Of a stretch of 64,000 bases of DNA, positions 15,053 through 24,232 are shown piece by piece. Made by a program: the position numbers and the translations under genes. Source of the DNA: Chloroflexota bacterium. Lineage in GTDB: Bacteria; Chloroflexota; Anaerolineae; Aggregatilineales; Phototrophicaceae. The stretch's first letter is position 1. The number at the start of each line of letters is the position of its first letter. The notes below the pieces were generated by a model that saw only the letters and a list, made by a program, of their open reading frames with translations, ran no database searches and was not told the origin of the DNA. The stretch is taken from positions 1 to 64,000 of the forward strand of contig JAPOWG010000041.1 in NCBI GenBank assembly GCA_026707745.1, written 5' to 3'.

Positions 15053-15822
15053 AGCAACATTTTGTCAATGCTGCCGATTCTCTCACGCGCCAACTCGCAG
15101 TAGGCGGCGCTGATGTCGATGCCGATCCATTGTCGCCCCGATTTTTCCGCGGCGATGGCCGTCGTGCCCGACCCGATGAAGGGATCGAGGACAATATTTG
15201 CGTTGGTCGAGTCGATACAACGTTGCGCCAGCGCCAGCGGAAAGGGTGCCGGGTGAGGATTCTTGGACTCTTGCGGAATACGCCAGACGTCGCCTTGCGC
15301 ATTGGCTTTCGCTGCCAGGCGGAATTTTGGCTTGGCGATCAAGTAAATCACTTCGTATGTTGGCAAGAAGTAGCCGGGATTGAAGTTGATGCCGCCATTT
15401 CGCTGCCAGATAATGATCTGGCGTACCGGAAAACCATCGACAATATCCGCTCGATCTTGCAGCAATCCGCCTTGCACACGCCATTTGTGATTGTAAAAGA
15501 TAGCGCCGTCCTCACTTAGCACTCGCATCATCGCTTGAAGGCAATTCCTTTGCCAGGCGACGTACGCTTCACGGGGCATGGCATCGTCGTGATCCGCATA
15601 ACCTCTGATGAGTTCCGCCTGGGGCCATTTGCCCCCGCTACCATTCTTGAGACCGTTTCCCGTGCTATTTTTGATATTGTAAGGCGGGCTGGTTACGATG
15701 AGGTCAGCAGACTCCGCGGGCATTCGATTCATCAGTTCAATGCAATCACCTTGATGCACCTTACCCAACCAAAATGTCGGGCTTCGTTCAGAGGTGTCGG
15801 CGATGGAATCTTTGAAATTCAT
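15049..15822 (-). CDS. DNA methyltransferase (N4-cytosine/N6-adenine, beta class), partner of the MvaI/BcnI-like nuclease
   Basis: 257 residues, start ATG 15822 with an AGGAG site. Catalytic motif IV is TSPPYNIK at residues 44-51 and the AdoMet motif I is DPFIGSGTTAIAA near residue 215. Catalytic before AdoMet-binding is the beta-class order. SPPY rather than DPPY favours N4-cytosine methylation, which agrees with the known partners of MvaI and BcnI nucleases. It heads a two-gene unit with the nuclease, protecting host DNA. A 14-bp palindrome sits directly before the ribosome site and may be an operator. Confidence 0.88.
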   Translation of the reverse strand: MNFKDSIADTSERSPTFWLGKVHQGDCIELMNRMPAESADLIVTSPPYNIKNSTGNGLKNGSGGKWPQAELIRGYADHDDAMPREAYVAWQRNCLQAMMRVLSEDGAIFYNHKWRVQGGLLQDRADIVDGFPVRQIIIWQRNGGINFNPGYFLPTYEVIYLIAKPKFRLAAKANAQGDVWRIPQESKNPHPAPFPLALAQRCIDSTNANIVLDPFIGSGTTAIAAEKSGRQWIGIDISAAYCELARERIGSIDKMLL

Positions 15823-15834
15823 TGCAAATTCTCC

Positions 15835-15848
15835 TAAACTTTAGTTTA
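15835..15848. promoter_or_regulatory. 14-bp palindrome before the methyltransferase gene, candidate operator
   Basis: TAAACTTTAGTTTA reads as two 6-base arms around TT (the middle is TT on one strand, AA on the other). It ends one base before the GGAG ribosome site of the methyltransferase. In type II systems a repressor or the methylase itself often binds here to keep the methylase ahead of the nuclease. No controller (C) protein gene is visible. Confidence 0.45.
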
Positions 15849-15898
15849 ATACAATCCCCTTGACATAGCTAGTTTTTTAGTAGACAGGCGCTGGCAAA

Positions 15899-16630
15899 AT
15901 GGCTGAATCGCTAACAGGCAAAGTGGTCATCGTCACCGGGGCAAGCTCGGGCATCGGCGCGGCAAGCGCGCGCCTGCTTTCCGAGCATGGCTGCCGGCTG
16001 GCGCTCGCCGCGCGGTCGGTCGACAAGCTGGAGCAGCTCGCTACAGAAATCGACGGCGAGGCGCTCGCGATTCGCGCAGATATGACGATACCGGCAGATA
16101 TCACCCGCATGGTCGAGCGCGCGCTGGAACGCTTCGGTCGGATTGACGTTCTCTTCGCCAACGCCGGCGTCTTCATCATGGGCGACTACGCCGGCGGCGA
16201 TCCAGACGCCTATACGAACTTGCTCAAGGTGAACGTCGATGGCGTCATGCGTTGTATGCACGCTGTCATCCCCGCCATGAAAGCGGGTGGGGGCGGCGAC
16301 ATCCTGGTCACAAGCTCGATCGCCGGTCACGAGGAATTGCACATGGGACCAGTCTATGGCGCCTCGAAGCACGCGATACAAACCATCGTGCATACGTTGC
16401 GGCGGCAGCTGGCGGGGGATGGCATCCGTGTCATGTCCCTGGGTCCGGGACGCGTTGCCAACGAATTGTGGGGTCTCAGCGATCCCGATGAGATTGAGCG
16501 TCTGACGCGCGTCGAGCGTGATTACCTGAAAGTGGAAGATGTCGCGGAGGCTGCGGTTTTCATGCTCTCGCGCCCGCGGCATGTCACGATACGCGACATC
16601 GTGATGCTGCCGCAGAAGCAGGATGTATGA
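15899..16630 (+). CDS. SDR oxidoreductase, ribitol 2-dehydrogenase-like (paralogue 4)
   Basis: 243 residues, fourth member of the series, separated from paralogue 3 by the restriction-modification pair. It keeps TGASSGIG, LAARSVDKLEQL, NAGVFIMGDYAGGDPDAY, YGASKHAIQTIVHTLRRQL and HVTIRDIVMLP. It is more diverged than copies 1-3: the Tyr motif is YGASK and LGPGRVANELW replaces LAPGAVAN. The ribosome site before ATG 15899 is weak. It converges with the zinc dehydrogenase gene at 16682. Confidence 0.82.
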   Translation: MAESLTGKVVIVTGASSGIGAASARLLSEHGCRLALAARSVDKLEQLATEIDGEALAIRADMTIPADITRMVERALERFGRIDVLFANAGVFIMGDYAGGDPDAYTNLLKVNVDGVMRCMHAVIPAMKAGGGGDILVTSSIAGHEELHMGPVYGASKHAIQTIVHTLRRQLAGDGIRVMSLGPGRVANELWGLSDPDEIERLTRVERDYLKVEDVAEAAVFMLSRPRHVTIRDIVMLPQKQDV

Positions 16631-16681
16631 GCGTCGGTGAAAATCGCCGTATCGCTGCTCCGGAAACACCGAAAAGGCGAT

Positions 16682-17713
16682 TTACATGCCGGGCACAAGC
16701 AGCACTTTCGAGACATCGCCCGGCGCATTGATCAGCCGCTCGAACCACTTGCCGCCTTCTTCCAGCGGTGCTTCGACGATCCAGGGATCCAGAAGGATCG
16801 CGCCCTGGCCCAGCAGATCCAGCGCGGCAGAGAAGTTCGCGGCGGTGTAAGCGAAGGAGCCGAGGGCGCGAATCTCGCGGCGGATCATATTCGCCACCGG
16901 CATGACGCTGTTCTCCTCGTGCAAGCCGCTGAGGACCAGCGCCCCCGTTGGTCGTGTCGCCGAGACGCACTGCTCGCGCGTCAAGGCGCTGCCCACCGCA
17001 TCCACCGAGACCGCTACGCCGTCGCCACCCGTCGCATCCAGCACAGTTTGCACCGTATCTGTGTCCTTGGGCTGGATGGCGATGCCGCCGAGTTCCTGGC
17101 CCATCGCCAGACGCGCCTGATCGATTTCAGCGATGAAAATGCGCGCGGCGCCGCGCAGCTTGAGCATCTGCAAGGAGAGCAAGCCGATCGGTCCCGCGCC
17201 GATGATCAGGCAATCCGAGCCCGTTACGTCGCCAGCCAGTTCGGCGATGCGCACAGCGCAGCCCACCGGCTCGGTCAACGCGCCGATGCGGCTGTCCATG
17301 GCCTCCGGCAAGGTCAAGGCAAGTTTTGCCGGCACGCTGATATATTCCGCGAAGGCGCCGGGGCGATGCGCGCCCAAGAGCCGGCGATTGCCGCATAGCT
17401 GGGTGAATCCGGCGACGCATTGCCGGCATTCGCCGCAATACCAGAGCGGATTGACCGTCACCAGACCCCCTACTTTCAGATCCGGGCGCAGGGTGGCTAC
17501 CATCGGACCGGCCGCCACAATCTCGCCGGCGAATTCGTGCCCCATGATCAGGGGCGGCACGCGCAGCGCATTGTGGCCCAGGTAACCGCTCAATTCCGAC
17601 CCGCAGATGCCGACATAATCCACCTTCACCAGGATTTCATCGGCTGGCGCTTCCGGTCGTTTTTCTTCGCGCATTAACATCGTTCGCGCCGCTTCCCATA
17701 TCAGTGCTTTCAT
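16682..17713 (-). CDS. Zinc-dependent alcohol/polyol dehydrogenase (galactitol-/threonine-dehydrogenase-like)
   Basis: 343 residues from ATG 17713, which has GAGGA upstream; the open frame extends 11 codons further without one. Catalytic zinc region GICGSEL and GHEFAGEI, structural zinc ligands in YCGECRQCVAGFTQLC, and cofactor motif GAGPIGLLSL. The family oxidises secondary alcohols of polyols or L-threonine with NAD(P). Substrate is not determined by visible motifs. A possible MITE copy lies upstream (17757-17900), between it and the divergent dehydratase gene, so it may carry or disturb the promoter. Confidence 0.85.
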   Translation of the reverse strand: MKALIWEAARTMLMREEKRPEAPADEILVKVDYVGICGSELSGYLGHNALRVPPLIMGHEFAGEIVAAGPMVATLRPDLKVGGLVTVNPLWYCGECRQCVAGFTQLCGNRRLLGAHRPGAFAEYISVPAKLALTLPEAMDSRIGALTEPVGCAVRIAELAGDVTGSDCLIIGAGPIGLLSLQMLKLRGAARIFIAEIDQARLAMGQELGGIAIQPKDTDTVQTVLDATGGDGVAVSVDAVGSALTREQCVSATRPTGALVLSGLHEENSVMPVANMIRREIRALGSFAYTAANFSAALDLLGQGAILLDPWIVEAPLEEGGKWFERLINAPGDVSKVLLVPGM

Positions 17714-17756
17714 CACTGCCCGTCCTCTTGTTCCATCACTAGTCACTCAACGATAA

Positions 17757-17900
17757 TGTGTCCATTTCGGTTGAAACAAAAAGGCTTAACCACCGAGGAC
17801 ACCGAGAGCACCGAGGATTATTTTCTATATTGTTGCTCTCCACGATCTTTGAGCATTTGCAGCGAAATGAATTATTCTAGTCTCAATTGATGCCGACACA
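17757..17900. mobile_element. MITE-like element, copy 2 (diverged)
   Basis: About 144 bp, similar to 9460-9602 through TCGGTTGAAA, TTAACCACCGAGG, GCTCTCC, GATCTTTG-GCATTTG and ATGAATTATT. The ends GTGTC / GACAC and TCGGTTGAAAC / inverse of GTCTCAATTGA keep imperfect inverted repeats. The interior has one more copy of the ACCGAG unit than copy 1. The rest of the 352-base gap (17714-18065) holds the ribosome site of the next gene and nothing else recognised. Confidence 0.6.
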
Positions 17901-18065
17901 GTACTGTCGCTCAGCTGCTCTTTGACCTGGTCTATGCGCTTGAATTATACTCCACGCAGATAGCCAAGCCATTGTCGATCACGGACTTCGCCAGCCCGCG
18001 ATTGGTTCAGCGATCGTCCGATATCGGGATCTATCAGACTCAAGTACTTGCACGAGGAAACAAAG

Positions 18066-19232
18066 ATGAAGATCAAGCATATTGAAGCAGTGCGGATCAA
18101 TCTGCCGCCGCGGCAGACCAGCGCCAAAGCCCGCCGCCAATCCTGGAACAGCACCGATGAAGTCGCCAATCCCATGTCCGGGTATCGGCATGTCAAAGCG
18201 CATCGCGACAAGTGGATCGGCACGGGATGGGAGCGCGTCTATGCCAAAGTCACGCTCGAGGACGGCACTTGGGGGCTAGGCGGGACCAGCCACGGCCGGC
18301 CGGTCGCGGCCATCATCGACGATCACCTGGCGCCGCAGTTGACAGGCCAGGACGGCTTCGCCATCGAGCGACTGGCCGATATGATGTTCCGCCTGACCAA
18401 GCCCTATGGCACAGTCGGCTTGGCTTCCTACGCCATCAGCGCTGTTGATCTGGCGCTCTGGGACGCCAAGGGCAAGGCGCTTGGAACACCCGTTTACAGC
18501 TTGATTGGCGGACTGCAAAAGGAAAAGATCTATTGTTATTCCACCGGGAACGATGTCGACTGGTATCAGGAATTGGGCTTCAGCGCGCACAAGCTGGCGC
18601 AGCCTTACGGACCCGCCGACGGGCTCGACGGTTTGCGCAAAAACGAGGCGTTCGTCGCGGGCATGCGCGAGCTGGTCGGCGACGATTGCGAACTCATGCT
18701 CGATTGCTGGATGGCCTTTGACGTCGATTACACCGTGCGGCTGGCGGAGGCGCTGCGTCCCTACAAGCTCAAGTGGATGGAAGAATGTCTGATCCCCGAA
18801 GACATGGACGCCCATGCCGAGCTGCGCGCGCGCCTGCCCTGGCAGACCTTGTCCACGGGCGAGCACTGGTACAGTCATGTGCCCTTCCAGTACGCCCTCA
18901 AGCACGGTCTGGTAGATATCTTGCAGCCGGATATCGAGTGGGTGGGCGGATTGACCACCTGTATCAAGATCGCCCATGCCGCCGATGCCGCGGGCAAGAA
19001 GGTCATCCTGCACGCCGGCGCGCGTACGCCCTACGGGCAGCACTTCTCGATGGCGATGCCGGCCGTGCCCTGGATCGAATACTTCATCGGCGAGCCGCCG
19101 GGCGTCCCGCTTAAGGACGGCACCTTGTTCCCCGATATGCCCTACGCCGTGGATGGCTGGCTGAAGATCAGCGACGCGCCCGGATTCGGCATTCAGGTTG
19201 ACGAGTCCTGGATTGAGCCTTTCTGGAGCTGA
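18066..19232 (+). CDS. Enolase-superfamily sugar-acid dehydratase, L-rhamnonate dehydratase-like
   Basis: 388 residues; ATG 18066 is chosen for the GAGGAAA site before it. Magnesium ligands of the TIM barrel are visible: Asp in MLDCWM, Glu in WMEECL and Glu in STGEHW. A histidine in VILHAGARTP follows at the general-base position. LDCWMAFDVDYTVRLAEAL and VDILQPDIEWVGGLT resemble rhamnonate dehydratase within the mandelate-racemase group. That enzyme removes water from an aldonic acid to give a 2-keto-3-deoxy acid. With the IlvD/Edd dehydratase (31380), kinase and dehydrogenases nearby, a non-phosphorylative sugar-acid route is likely. The exact sugar acid is an inference. Confidence 0.82.
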   Translation: MKIKHIEAVRINLPPRQTSAKARRQSWNSTDEVANPMSGYRHVKAHRDKWIGTGWERVYAKVTLEDGTWGLGGTSHGRPVAAIIDDHLAPQLTGQDGFAIERLADMMFRLTKPYGTVGLASYAISAVDLALWDAKGKALGTPVYSLIGGLQKEKIYCYSTGNDVDWYQELGFSAHKLAQPYGPADGLDGLRKNEAFVAGMRELVGDDCELMLDCWMAFDVDYTVRLAEALRPYKLKWMEECLIPEDMDAHAELRARLPWQTLSTGEHWYSHVPFQYALKHGLVDILQPDIEWVGGLTTCIKIAHAADAAGKKVILHAGARTPYGQHFSMAMPAVPWIEYFIGEPPGVPLKDGTLFPDMPYAVDGWLKISDAPGFGIQVDESWIEPFWS

Positions 19233-19287
19233 GGCTTTTCTAAATGTGGGCGCTGGCAATCTTAAACGTGCTTGCTGCTTGAGCCTA

Positions 19288-20790
19288 TCAACCGCGGCGC
19301 GGGGCAGACGAGGATTGCGATGACGCCCATATCGAGGACAGCCTCCAAATGTCGATTGACTTGACTCTGGCCCGGCCCCGGGCATAGACAGCGACGCCAG
19401 TGCTATCAGACCTGACAGGGTAAACCCTGCTGGCGATACAGGCGCGATCATTGGCATAGACTTCAATGACAGAACAGTCTACAAATACCCGCAAGCGCAG
19501 GTTTTCGCCCGGGGAAAGCTCGAAGTCTCCCTCCTGGACGTCATCGGCGTATCCGTCATCCCGAAGCAGCGTGGAACGGCGACGATCAACGCCCAATTGT
19601 TTACGAGGCGCGTCATAGAATATGGTTGTTTCTTCTTCGCTATCGGGCGAAAGACGAACTTTGAGGCCAGTTTCTTCAGCGTCAGCGGGATCAATCTCGG
19701 CAGCGATTTCCAGCGCATCGCCTCGCAGGTCAAGGGACAAATGACCTGAAGTGGCGGACATATCTATGTCGGTCAGCTGATGGCGCTCGCGCCGCAGAGA
19801 CTCAATCTCGGGCGCCGGGCGCATCGCCAGTAGTCCATCATCATGCAATGATAGGACCCTGGGCAAGGACATGACGCCCGACCAACCGGCAGACCGTTGA
19901 GCGTCACTTGACCGGGCCTCTCCGCTGAAGCCCCACATGATACGACGTCCTTGTGAATCCTTCATGGTGTGTGCCGCGTAAAAGTGCCGATCGCCATAGT
20001 CGAGCTTGTGTACCGCGTCTGGAACAAAGCGATGCGCGTGATAGCTGCCAGTGAAGTAGATGCTATAGAGTGGATCAGAATCCCAAACGGTAACGAGCAG
20101 AACATGCTTGTCGCCGAGCGGAAAGAATTGCGGAACCTCCCACACTGTCCCGGTCCATACAGGCGCGGAATCATGCATGTCGCCAACACACAAGGGCTGC
20201 AGGTACTCCCAGCCAAGCAGATCTTTTGACTTATACAGCAGCACCGCTCCGCCAATATCTCGAATGCCGGCCCCGATTGCCATATACCATTCCTGTTCCT
20301 CGCGCCAAACGAAGGGATCGCGGAATCCCGTAATGTTTAGACCTGGAGGAGGGTGTGCGATTATGGGGTTGCCAGCATATTTCTCCCATGAAAGCAAATC
20401 ACCTGCGCCAGTTGCCATACAGACGCGCTGGTTACGCGGTATCGCCCAATCTCCCTGAACGCCGGTGTAAAAGATCGTTGCCACGCCATTGTTGTTCACG
20501 GTACACCCGGACCAGCAACCGTCTTCATCCGGGCCGCCAGGGCTAGGGGAGAGCGCGATTGGCAGGTCAAGCCAATGCGCAAGGTCGTCACTGACGGCAT
20601 GACCCCAGTGCATATTATCCCATACGGCGTCATGTGGATTATGTTGGTAAAAGAGGTGGTATTTGCCTTCCCACTCAATGATGCCGTTAGGATCGTTCAT
20701 CCAGTTTGCCGGTGGCGTGAAGTGATAGCGCGGACGGTGCGGGTCTGCGGCCAGTTGCTGGCGTCTGGCATTTGCGGCAACTGAGTTCAT
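19288..20790 (-). CDS. Glycoside hydrolase family 32 (sucrose/fructan hydrolase)
   Basis: 500 residues from ATG 20790, five bases after the upstream permease stop; the frame continues upstream but overlaps that permease. The nucleophile is Asp33 in NWMNDPNG, the transition-state stabiliser is in FRDPF, and the acid/base Glu is in WEVPQFF (the common form is WECPD, so the Cys is replaced by Val). A five-bladed propeller is followed by a C-terminal beta-sandwich (to VDCSVIEVYANDR). No signal peptide is present, so it acts inside the cell on sucrose or short fructans brought in by the operon. It is the last gene of a binding protein-permease-permease-hydrolase operon. Confidence 0.93.
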   Translation of the reverse strand: MNSVAANARRQQLAADPHRPRYHFTPPANWMNDPNGIIEWEGKYHLFYQHNPHDAVWDNMHWGHAVSDDLAHWLDLPIALSPSPGGPDEDGCWSGCTVNNNGVATIFYTGVQGDWAIPRNQRVCMATGAGDLLSWEKYAGNPIIAHPPPGLNITGFRDPFVWREEQEWYMAIGAGIRDIGGAVLLYKSKDLLGWEYLQPLCVGDMHDSAPVWTGTVWEVPQFFPLGDKHVLLVTVWDSDPLYSIYFTGSYHAHRFVPDAVHKLDYGDRHFYAAHTMKDSQGRRIMWGFSGEARSSDAQRSAGWSGVMSLPRVLSLHDDGLLAMRPAPEIESLRRERHQLTDIDMSATSGHLSLDLRGDALEIAAEIDPADAEETGLKVRLSPDSEEETTIFYDAPRKQLGVDRRRSTLLRDDGYADDVQEGDFELSPGENLRLRVFVDCSVIEVYANDRACIASRVYPVRSDSTGVAVYARGRARVKSIDIWRLSSIWASSQSSSAPRRG

Positions 20791-20795
20791 GTCGG

Positions 20796-21710
20796 CTATC
20801 CCTTCAGCCCGGTGGCGGCGACACTTTGTACAAACCATTTCTGGAAGAGCAAAAACAGAATGAGAACCGGGATCGTGATCATAGAAGCGAAGGCCAGAAT
20901 CTGCGCCCATTTGACGTCCTGACCGTAAAACGACGTGATGCCGACAGTCAGCGGCCGGGACGCTTCACCGCGGGTGGCCATCAAGGGCCAAAGATATGAA
21001 CTCCACAAAAACAGGGCCTGCAGAATCGCGACGGTGGCGAAGACAGGACGTGACAGGGGCACAACGATCCTCCGGTAAACCGCAAAAGGGCTGCCGCCGT
21101 CGATGGTGGCCGCTTCGTCAAAATCCCGAGGGATGCCGATGAAGAATTGGTAAAAGAGAAAGATTGAGAAGGCGTCCGCTACGAAGGGGATAATCTGTAC
21201 GTGCAGGGTATCCAACCAACCTATAGAACCGTCTATCCAAGGAAACTCGTTGACGAGCACCAGCAAAGGCACAACGATGGCGTCGAGCGGCACAATGGAC
21301 AGCGCTATGACCAGTGAAAGGACGGCGGTTTTCCCCTTCCAGCGCAAGCGCGCCAGAGCAAAGGCGATCATGCTATTGACAAGCAGACCGGCGGATACTG
21401 TCGCCAAAACGATAAAGGTGGAATTGAACATGAATCGCCCAAAGGGCACCCGGCGAAAAACACTGGTGAAATTTTCCAGGGTGACTTCGCGAGGGATGAA
21501 AGCCCAGGCGATCGTTTTGAGATCGTCGAAGATCAGCTTTTCCGGTTTGAATGAAGAAACGACCATGAACACGATAGGAAACAAGAAGAACATCGCAAGC
21601 CCGATCATGATGCTGTAATCGATGACCAGGATTAGAAAGCGCCGCAGGCGACGGCGCGATTGCCCGCGGCGCGCTCGGTAATCAATCTCTCCAGCAATGT
21701 TAGCGGACAT
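20796..21710 (-). CDS. ABC sugar transporter permease, MalG-type (fructan/sucrose operon)
   Basis: 304 residues with a basic arginine-rich start (RARRGQSRRRLRR) and six predicted membrane segments. The EAA loop is FDEAATIDGGSPFAVYRRIVVP. It starts 5 bases downstream of the MalF-type gene stop and ends 5 bases before the GH32 start, so the three genes are tightly coupled. As with the other importer in this window, no ATPase gene is included. Confidence 0.93.
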   Translation of the reverse strand: MSANIAGEIDYRARRGQSRRRLRRFLILVIDYSIMIGLAMFFLFPIVFMVVSSFKPEKLIFDDLKTIAWAFIPREVTLENFTSVFRRVPFGRFMFNSTFIVLATVSAGLLVNSMIAFALARLRWKGKTAVLSLVIALSIVPLDAIVVPLLVLVNEFPWIDGSIGWLDTLHVQIIPFVADAFSIFLFYQFFIGIPRDFDEAATIDGGSPFAVYRRIVVPLSRPVFATVAILQALFLWSSYLWPLMATRGEASRPLTVGITSFYGQDVKWAQILAFASMITIPVLILFLLFQKWFVQSVAATGLKG

Positions 21711-21715
21711 TGCGC

Positions 21716-22798
21716 CTATTCCACCTCAACGTCCGATTTCAAGAGCGCGCGTTGCATCAGAGCGATCGTCACAACCAGGATGAAAAACAATACGGTGACA
21801 GCAGAGCCATAGCCGATTTTCTGTTGCCGAAAACCGGTGTCGACGGCATGGAACACAACCGTAACGGTGGCATCCTGCGGCCCGCCCTTCGTCATCACAT
21901 CGACTTGGGTGAATAACCGAAAGGCCAGGATCGTCGTGCTGATGATGACGAAAATAGTCGTATTACGAAGTTGCGGAATCGTCACGTGCCGAAATTGCTG
22001 CCAGGTATTGCCACCGTCAATCTGCGCCGCTTCGTATAATGACTGCGGGATGCCCTGCAAGCCCGCCAAAAAGATGATCATCTGGAATCCCGCCGCTTGC
22101 CAGGCGGAGAGGATAATGATTGCTACCAGGGCGGAATCGGCGCTGACTAGCCAGTCCGGCTGAAAGTTTCCAAAAGTAACGGCGCTCAGAAAGCGATTGA
22201 TCAAACCCTGATCCGGATTGTAGAGAAAGGTCCAAACGATAGCGAGTACCGCCATGGAAGTGACAACCGGGCTGAAGTAGATGGTGCGAAATACATACCT
22301 CCCTCGCAGTCGCTGGTTGACCAGCAGAGCCATGATCAGCGCCAGGCCACCTTGTCCAGGCACAATCACCAAGACAAAGACGAAGGTATTGATGAGCGAA
22401 CGCAGAAAGGTCGGATCCCTGGCAATGACCACATAGCGCCCGCCGAAAACATCGGAGGTGAACCATTCGCGGTATCCCTGGTAGGCGGGGTTGCCGCGGA
22501 CGATAGTGCGAGTGCGGGGATAGATCTTGTTGCCTTCGGCATCAATCCGGGCCTGACGCGTCGCCGGATCAATTTCAGGCTCCAGCCGAATGATTTGGAG
22601 GCCAAGCAGGTTCTGATAGTTCTGGAATCCGACGTACTTGGTCGGCAGCGGAGAGATGAGGCGCTTGTTGGTGAAACTCCAGTACAGGCCGCCAAAGAGC
22701 GGCAATGCCACGAACAAAAACAAGCCGATGAGCGCGGGCGCGCTCATCAGCCAGGCGTAGGCTGTTTCATGACCTTGGAAACGTGTCAACCGTCTCAT
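21716..22798 (-). CDS. ABC sugar transporter permease, MalF-type, with long periplasmic insert
   Basis: 360 residues, longer than the usual 290-310. The extra length is a polar stretch (about residues 55-110, including EPEIDPATRQARIDAEGNK and WFTSDVFGG) between the first two membrane segments, presumably outside the membrane. The EAA loop is LYEAAQIDGGNTWQQFRHVTIP and the late motif is DVMTKGGPQDATVT. It pairs with the MalG-type gene that follows. A stem-loop at 22873-22907 separates it from the binding-protein gene. Confidence 0.92.
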   Translation of the reverse strand: MRRLTRFQGHETAYAWLMSAPALIGLFLFVALPLFGGLYWSFTNKRLISPLPTKYVGFQNYQNLLGLQIIRLEPEIDPATRQARIDAEGNKIYPRTRTIVRGNPAYQGYREWFTSDVFGGRYVVIARDPTFLRSLINTFVFVLVIVPGQGGLALIMALLVNQRLRGRYVFRTIYFSPVVTSMAVLAIVWTFLYNPDQGLINRFLSAVTFGNFQPDWLVSADSALVAIIILSAWQAAGFQMIIFLAGLQGIPQSLYEAAQIDGGNTWQQFRHVTIPQLRNTTIFVIISTTILAFRLFTQVDVMTKGGPQDATVTVVFHAVDTGFRQQKIGYGSAVTVLFFILVVTIALMQRALLKSDVEVE

Positions 22799-22872
22799 GC
22801 AGTTACCTGCCCAAGGATGCCAAGCAGGTTATGTGTTAGATACCCTCGGTCATACTTCGCGACCGAAGCGGA

Positions 22873-22907
22873 GTAGCCGCAGCCAACTGCAATTGCGCCG
22901 CGGCTAC
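22873..22907 (-). promoter_or_regulatory. Intra-operon stem-loop between binding-protein and permease genes
   Basis: Perfect 8-bp arms GTAGCCGC / GCGGCTAC around a 19-base loop in the 135-base gap after the binding-protein stop. Stem-loops in this position commonly protect the receptor mRNA from decay and lower permease expression. That function is inferred from position. Confidence 0.5.
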
Positions 22908-22933
22908 CGGTGAGATACCGCTAGGGGCAATGC

Positions 22934-24232
22934 TCAACTCTGAACGGGATATCCGTCATTGTCGGCAATGTCCTGATCGATTTTGTCGACCGCGGCATCG
23001 AGTTCGGCCTGAATATCACCGCCCTTGATGATGTTGTCCATGGCCGTGAAGAAAGCGGAGGTGACAGCAGGGTAGCCGGGCGTAATCGGCCGCGGAATGG
23101 CAATGCCGGATTCGAGCTGCTGCACAAATATGTTCATGCGTCCACCCTCGCCGAAGAGCTCGGACATCGCAAGAGCCGAGAGGCGGCCCGGCACAGCAGC
23201 ATTGACATCTGTAATGCTCAGGATCTCTTCCGGCGTGAGCATGAACTCCATGAATGCCCAGGCAGCGTCAGGATTGTCGCACTGCGTTGTGATTGACCAG
23301 GCCCAGGATCCCATGCCAGTGGCCTGACGGGCGCCGAAATTCACTACCGGCAGGACAATCATGTCATCGCCAAAGGCTTCATAGTAGCCTGTGGCCATCC
23401 AGTGCCCAAGGAAACCCATCGCGGCGTTTCCGTTGATGAATTCGTTGTCATCCGGCGGGGTCAGCGTGGCATATCCATTGTCAAACAGGCTCTTGATCCA
23501 TTCCATGGCCGCCACCGCTTCCGGCCCGTTCAAAAGACCCTCGGCGCTTAAGGTTTCTCTGTCAATCAGATCGCCGCCAAAGCCCTGAACGACCGGGCTG
23601 AAGGCATAGGTGTACCACTCTCCGGCCCCGTAATTCATCTTCAGATCTATCGCGTACTCAACGCTGTCCAATGCCTGCAAACTCGCCAGCACATCGTTGA
23701 ATTCGTCAAGCGTCCAGGCGTCGTCGATGCTAGTCGGGATGCGCAGGCCGACTTCTTCCAGCAATGACACGCGACCCACAAGCGCCAAGCCCGAATCATA
23801 CTGCCCCATGGCGTAGATCTTGCCATTGTAGAGGCCTTGATCAATCAAGGACGGGAGGATATCAGCGCGCAATTCATCGGACATATAGTCGTCCAGCGGA
23901 GCAAGGAAGCCCGCCCAGGCGTAGTTGTACAGGTTTGGACCATCCAGATCGAGAATGCAGGGGAGGTCACCCGCCACGGCGGCGGCGTTCACGGCGTCGT
24001 TATAGCCGGTGCCGGCAACCAATGAACCGGCGAGCTCGACGAAGTTAACCTGAATCGCGTCTTGCATAGCGTTGAAGCGGTCAACTTGGGCGCGGGTCTC
24101 GTCATTCTCTTCTTGCGTGCCGCCGTGGTACCAAAGCTCAAGCTCTACCATGTCCTGAGCCAGAATGCCGGCTGGCATGAGCGTCGCCAAAGCCAGCAGA
24201 AGAACAAAAATGCTTAGGGCTTTATGTTTCAT
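22934..24232 (-). CDS. ABC transporter extracellular sugar-binding protein (fructan/sucrose operon)
   Basis: 432 residues; ATG 24232 has AAGGAGTC 8 bases upstream and opens a clean signal peptide (KHK, a leucine-rich core, cut near GILAQ). The mature protein begins with VELELWYHGGTQEE and contains the GNAAMGFLGHW and AWAFMEFMLTPEE stretches of family-1 receptors. It is the first gene of the operon with two permeases and GH32, so it most likely binds sucrose or fructo-oligosaccharides. The 993-base region upstream should hold its promoter. Confidence 0.92.
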   Translation of the reverse strand: MKHKALSIFVLLLALATLMPAGILAQDMVELELWYHGGTQEENDETRAQVDRFNAMQDAIQVNFVELAGSLVAGTGYNDAVNAAAVAGDLPCILDLDGPNLYNYAWAGFLAPLDDYMSDELRADILPSLIDQGLYNGKIYAMGQYDSGLALVGRVSLLEEVGLRIPTSIDDAWTLDEFNDVLASLQALDSVEYAIDLKMNYGAGEWYTYAFSPVVQGFGGDLIDRETLSAEGLLNGPEAVAAMEWIKSLFDNGYATLTPPDDNEFINGNAAMGFLGHWMATGYYEAFGDDMIVLPVVNFGARQATGMGSWAWSITTQCDNPDAAWAFMEFMLTPEEILSITDVNAAVPGRLSALAMSELFGEGGRMNIFVQQLESGIAIPRPITPGYPAVTSAFFTAMDNIIKGGDIQAELDAAVDKIDQDIADNDGYPVQS

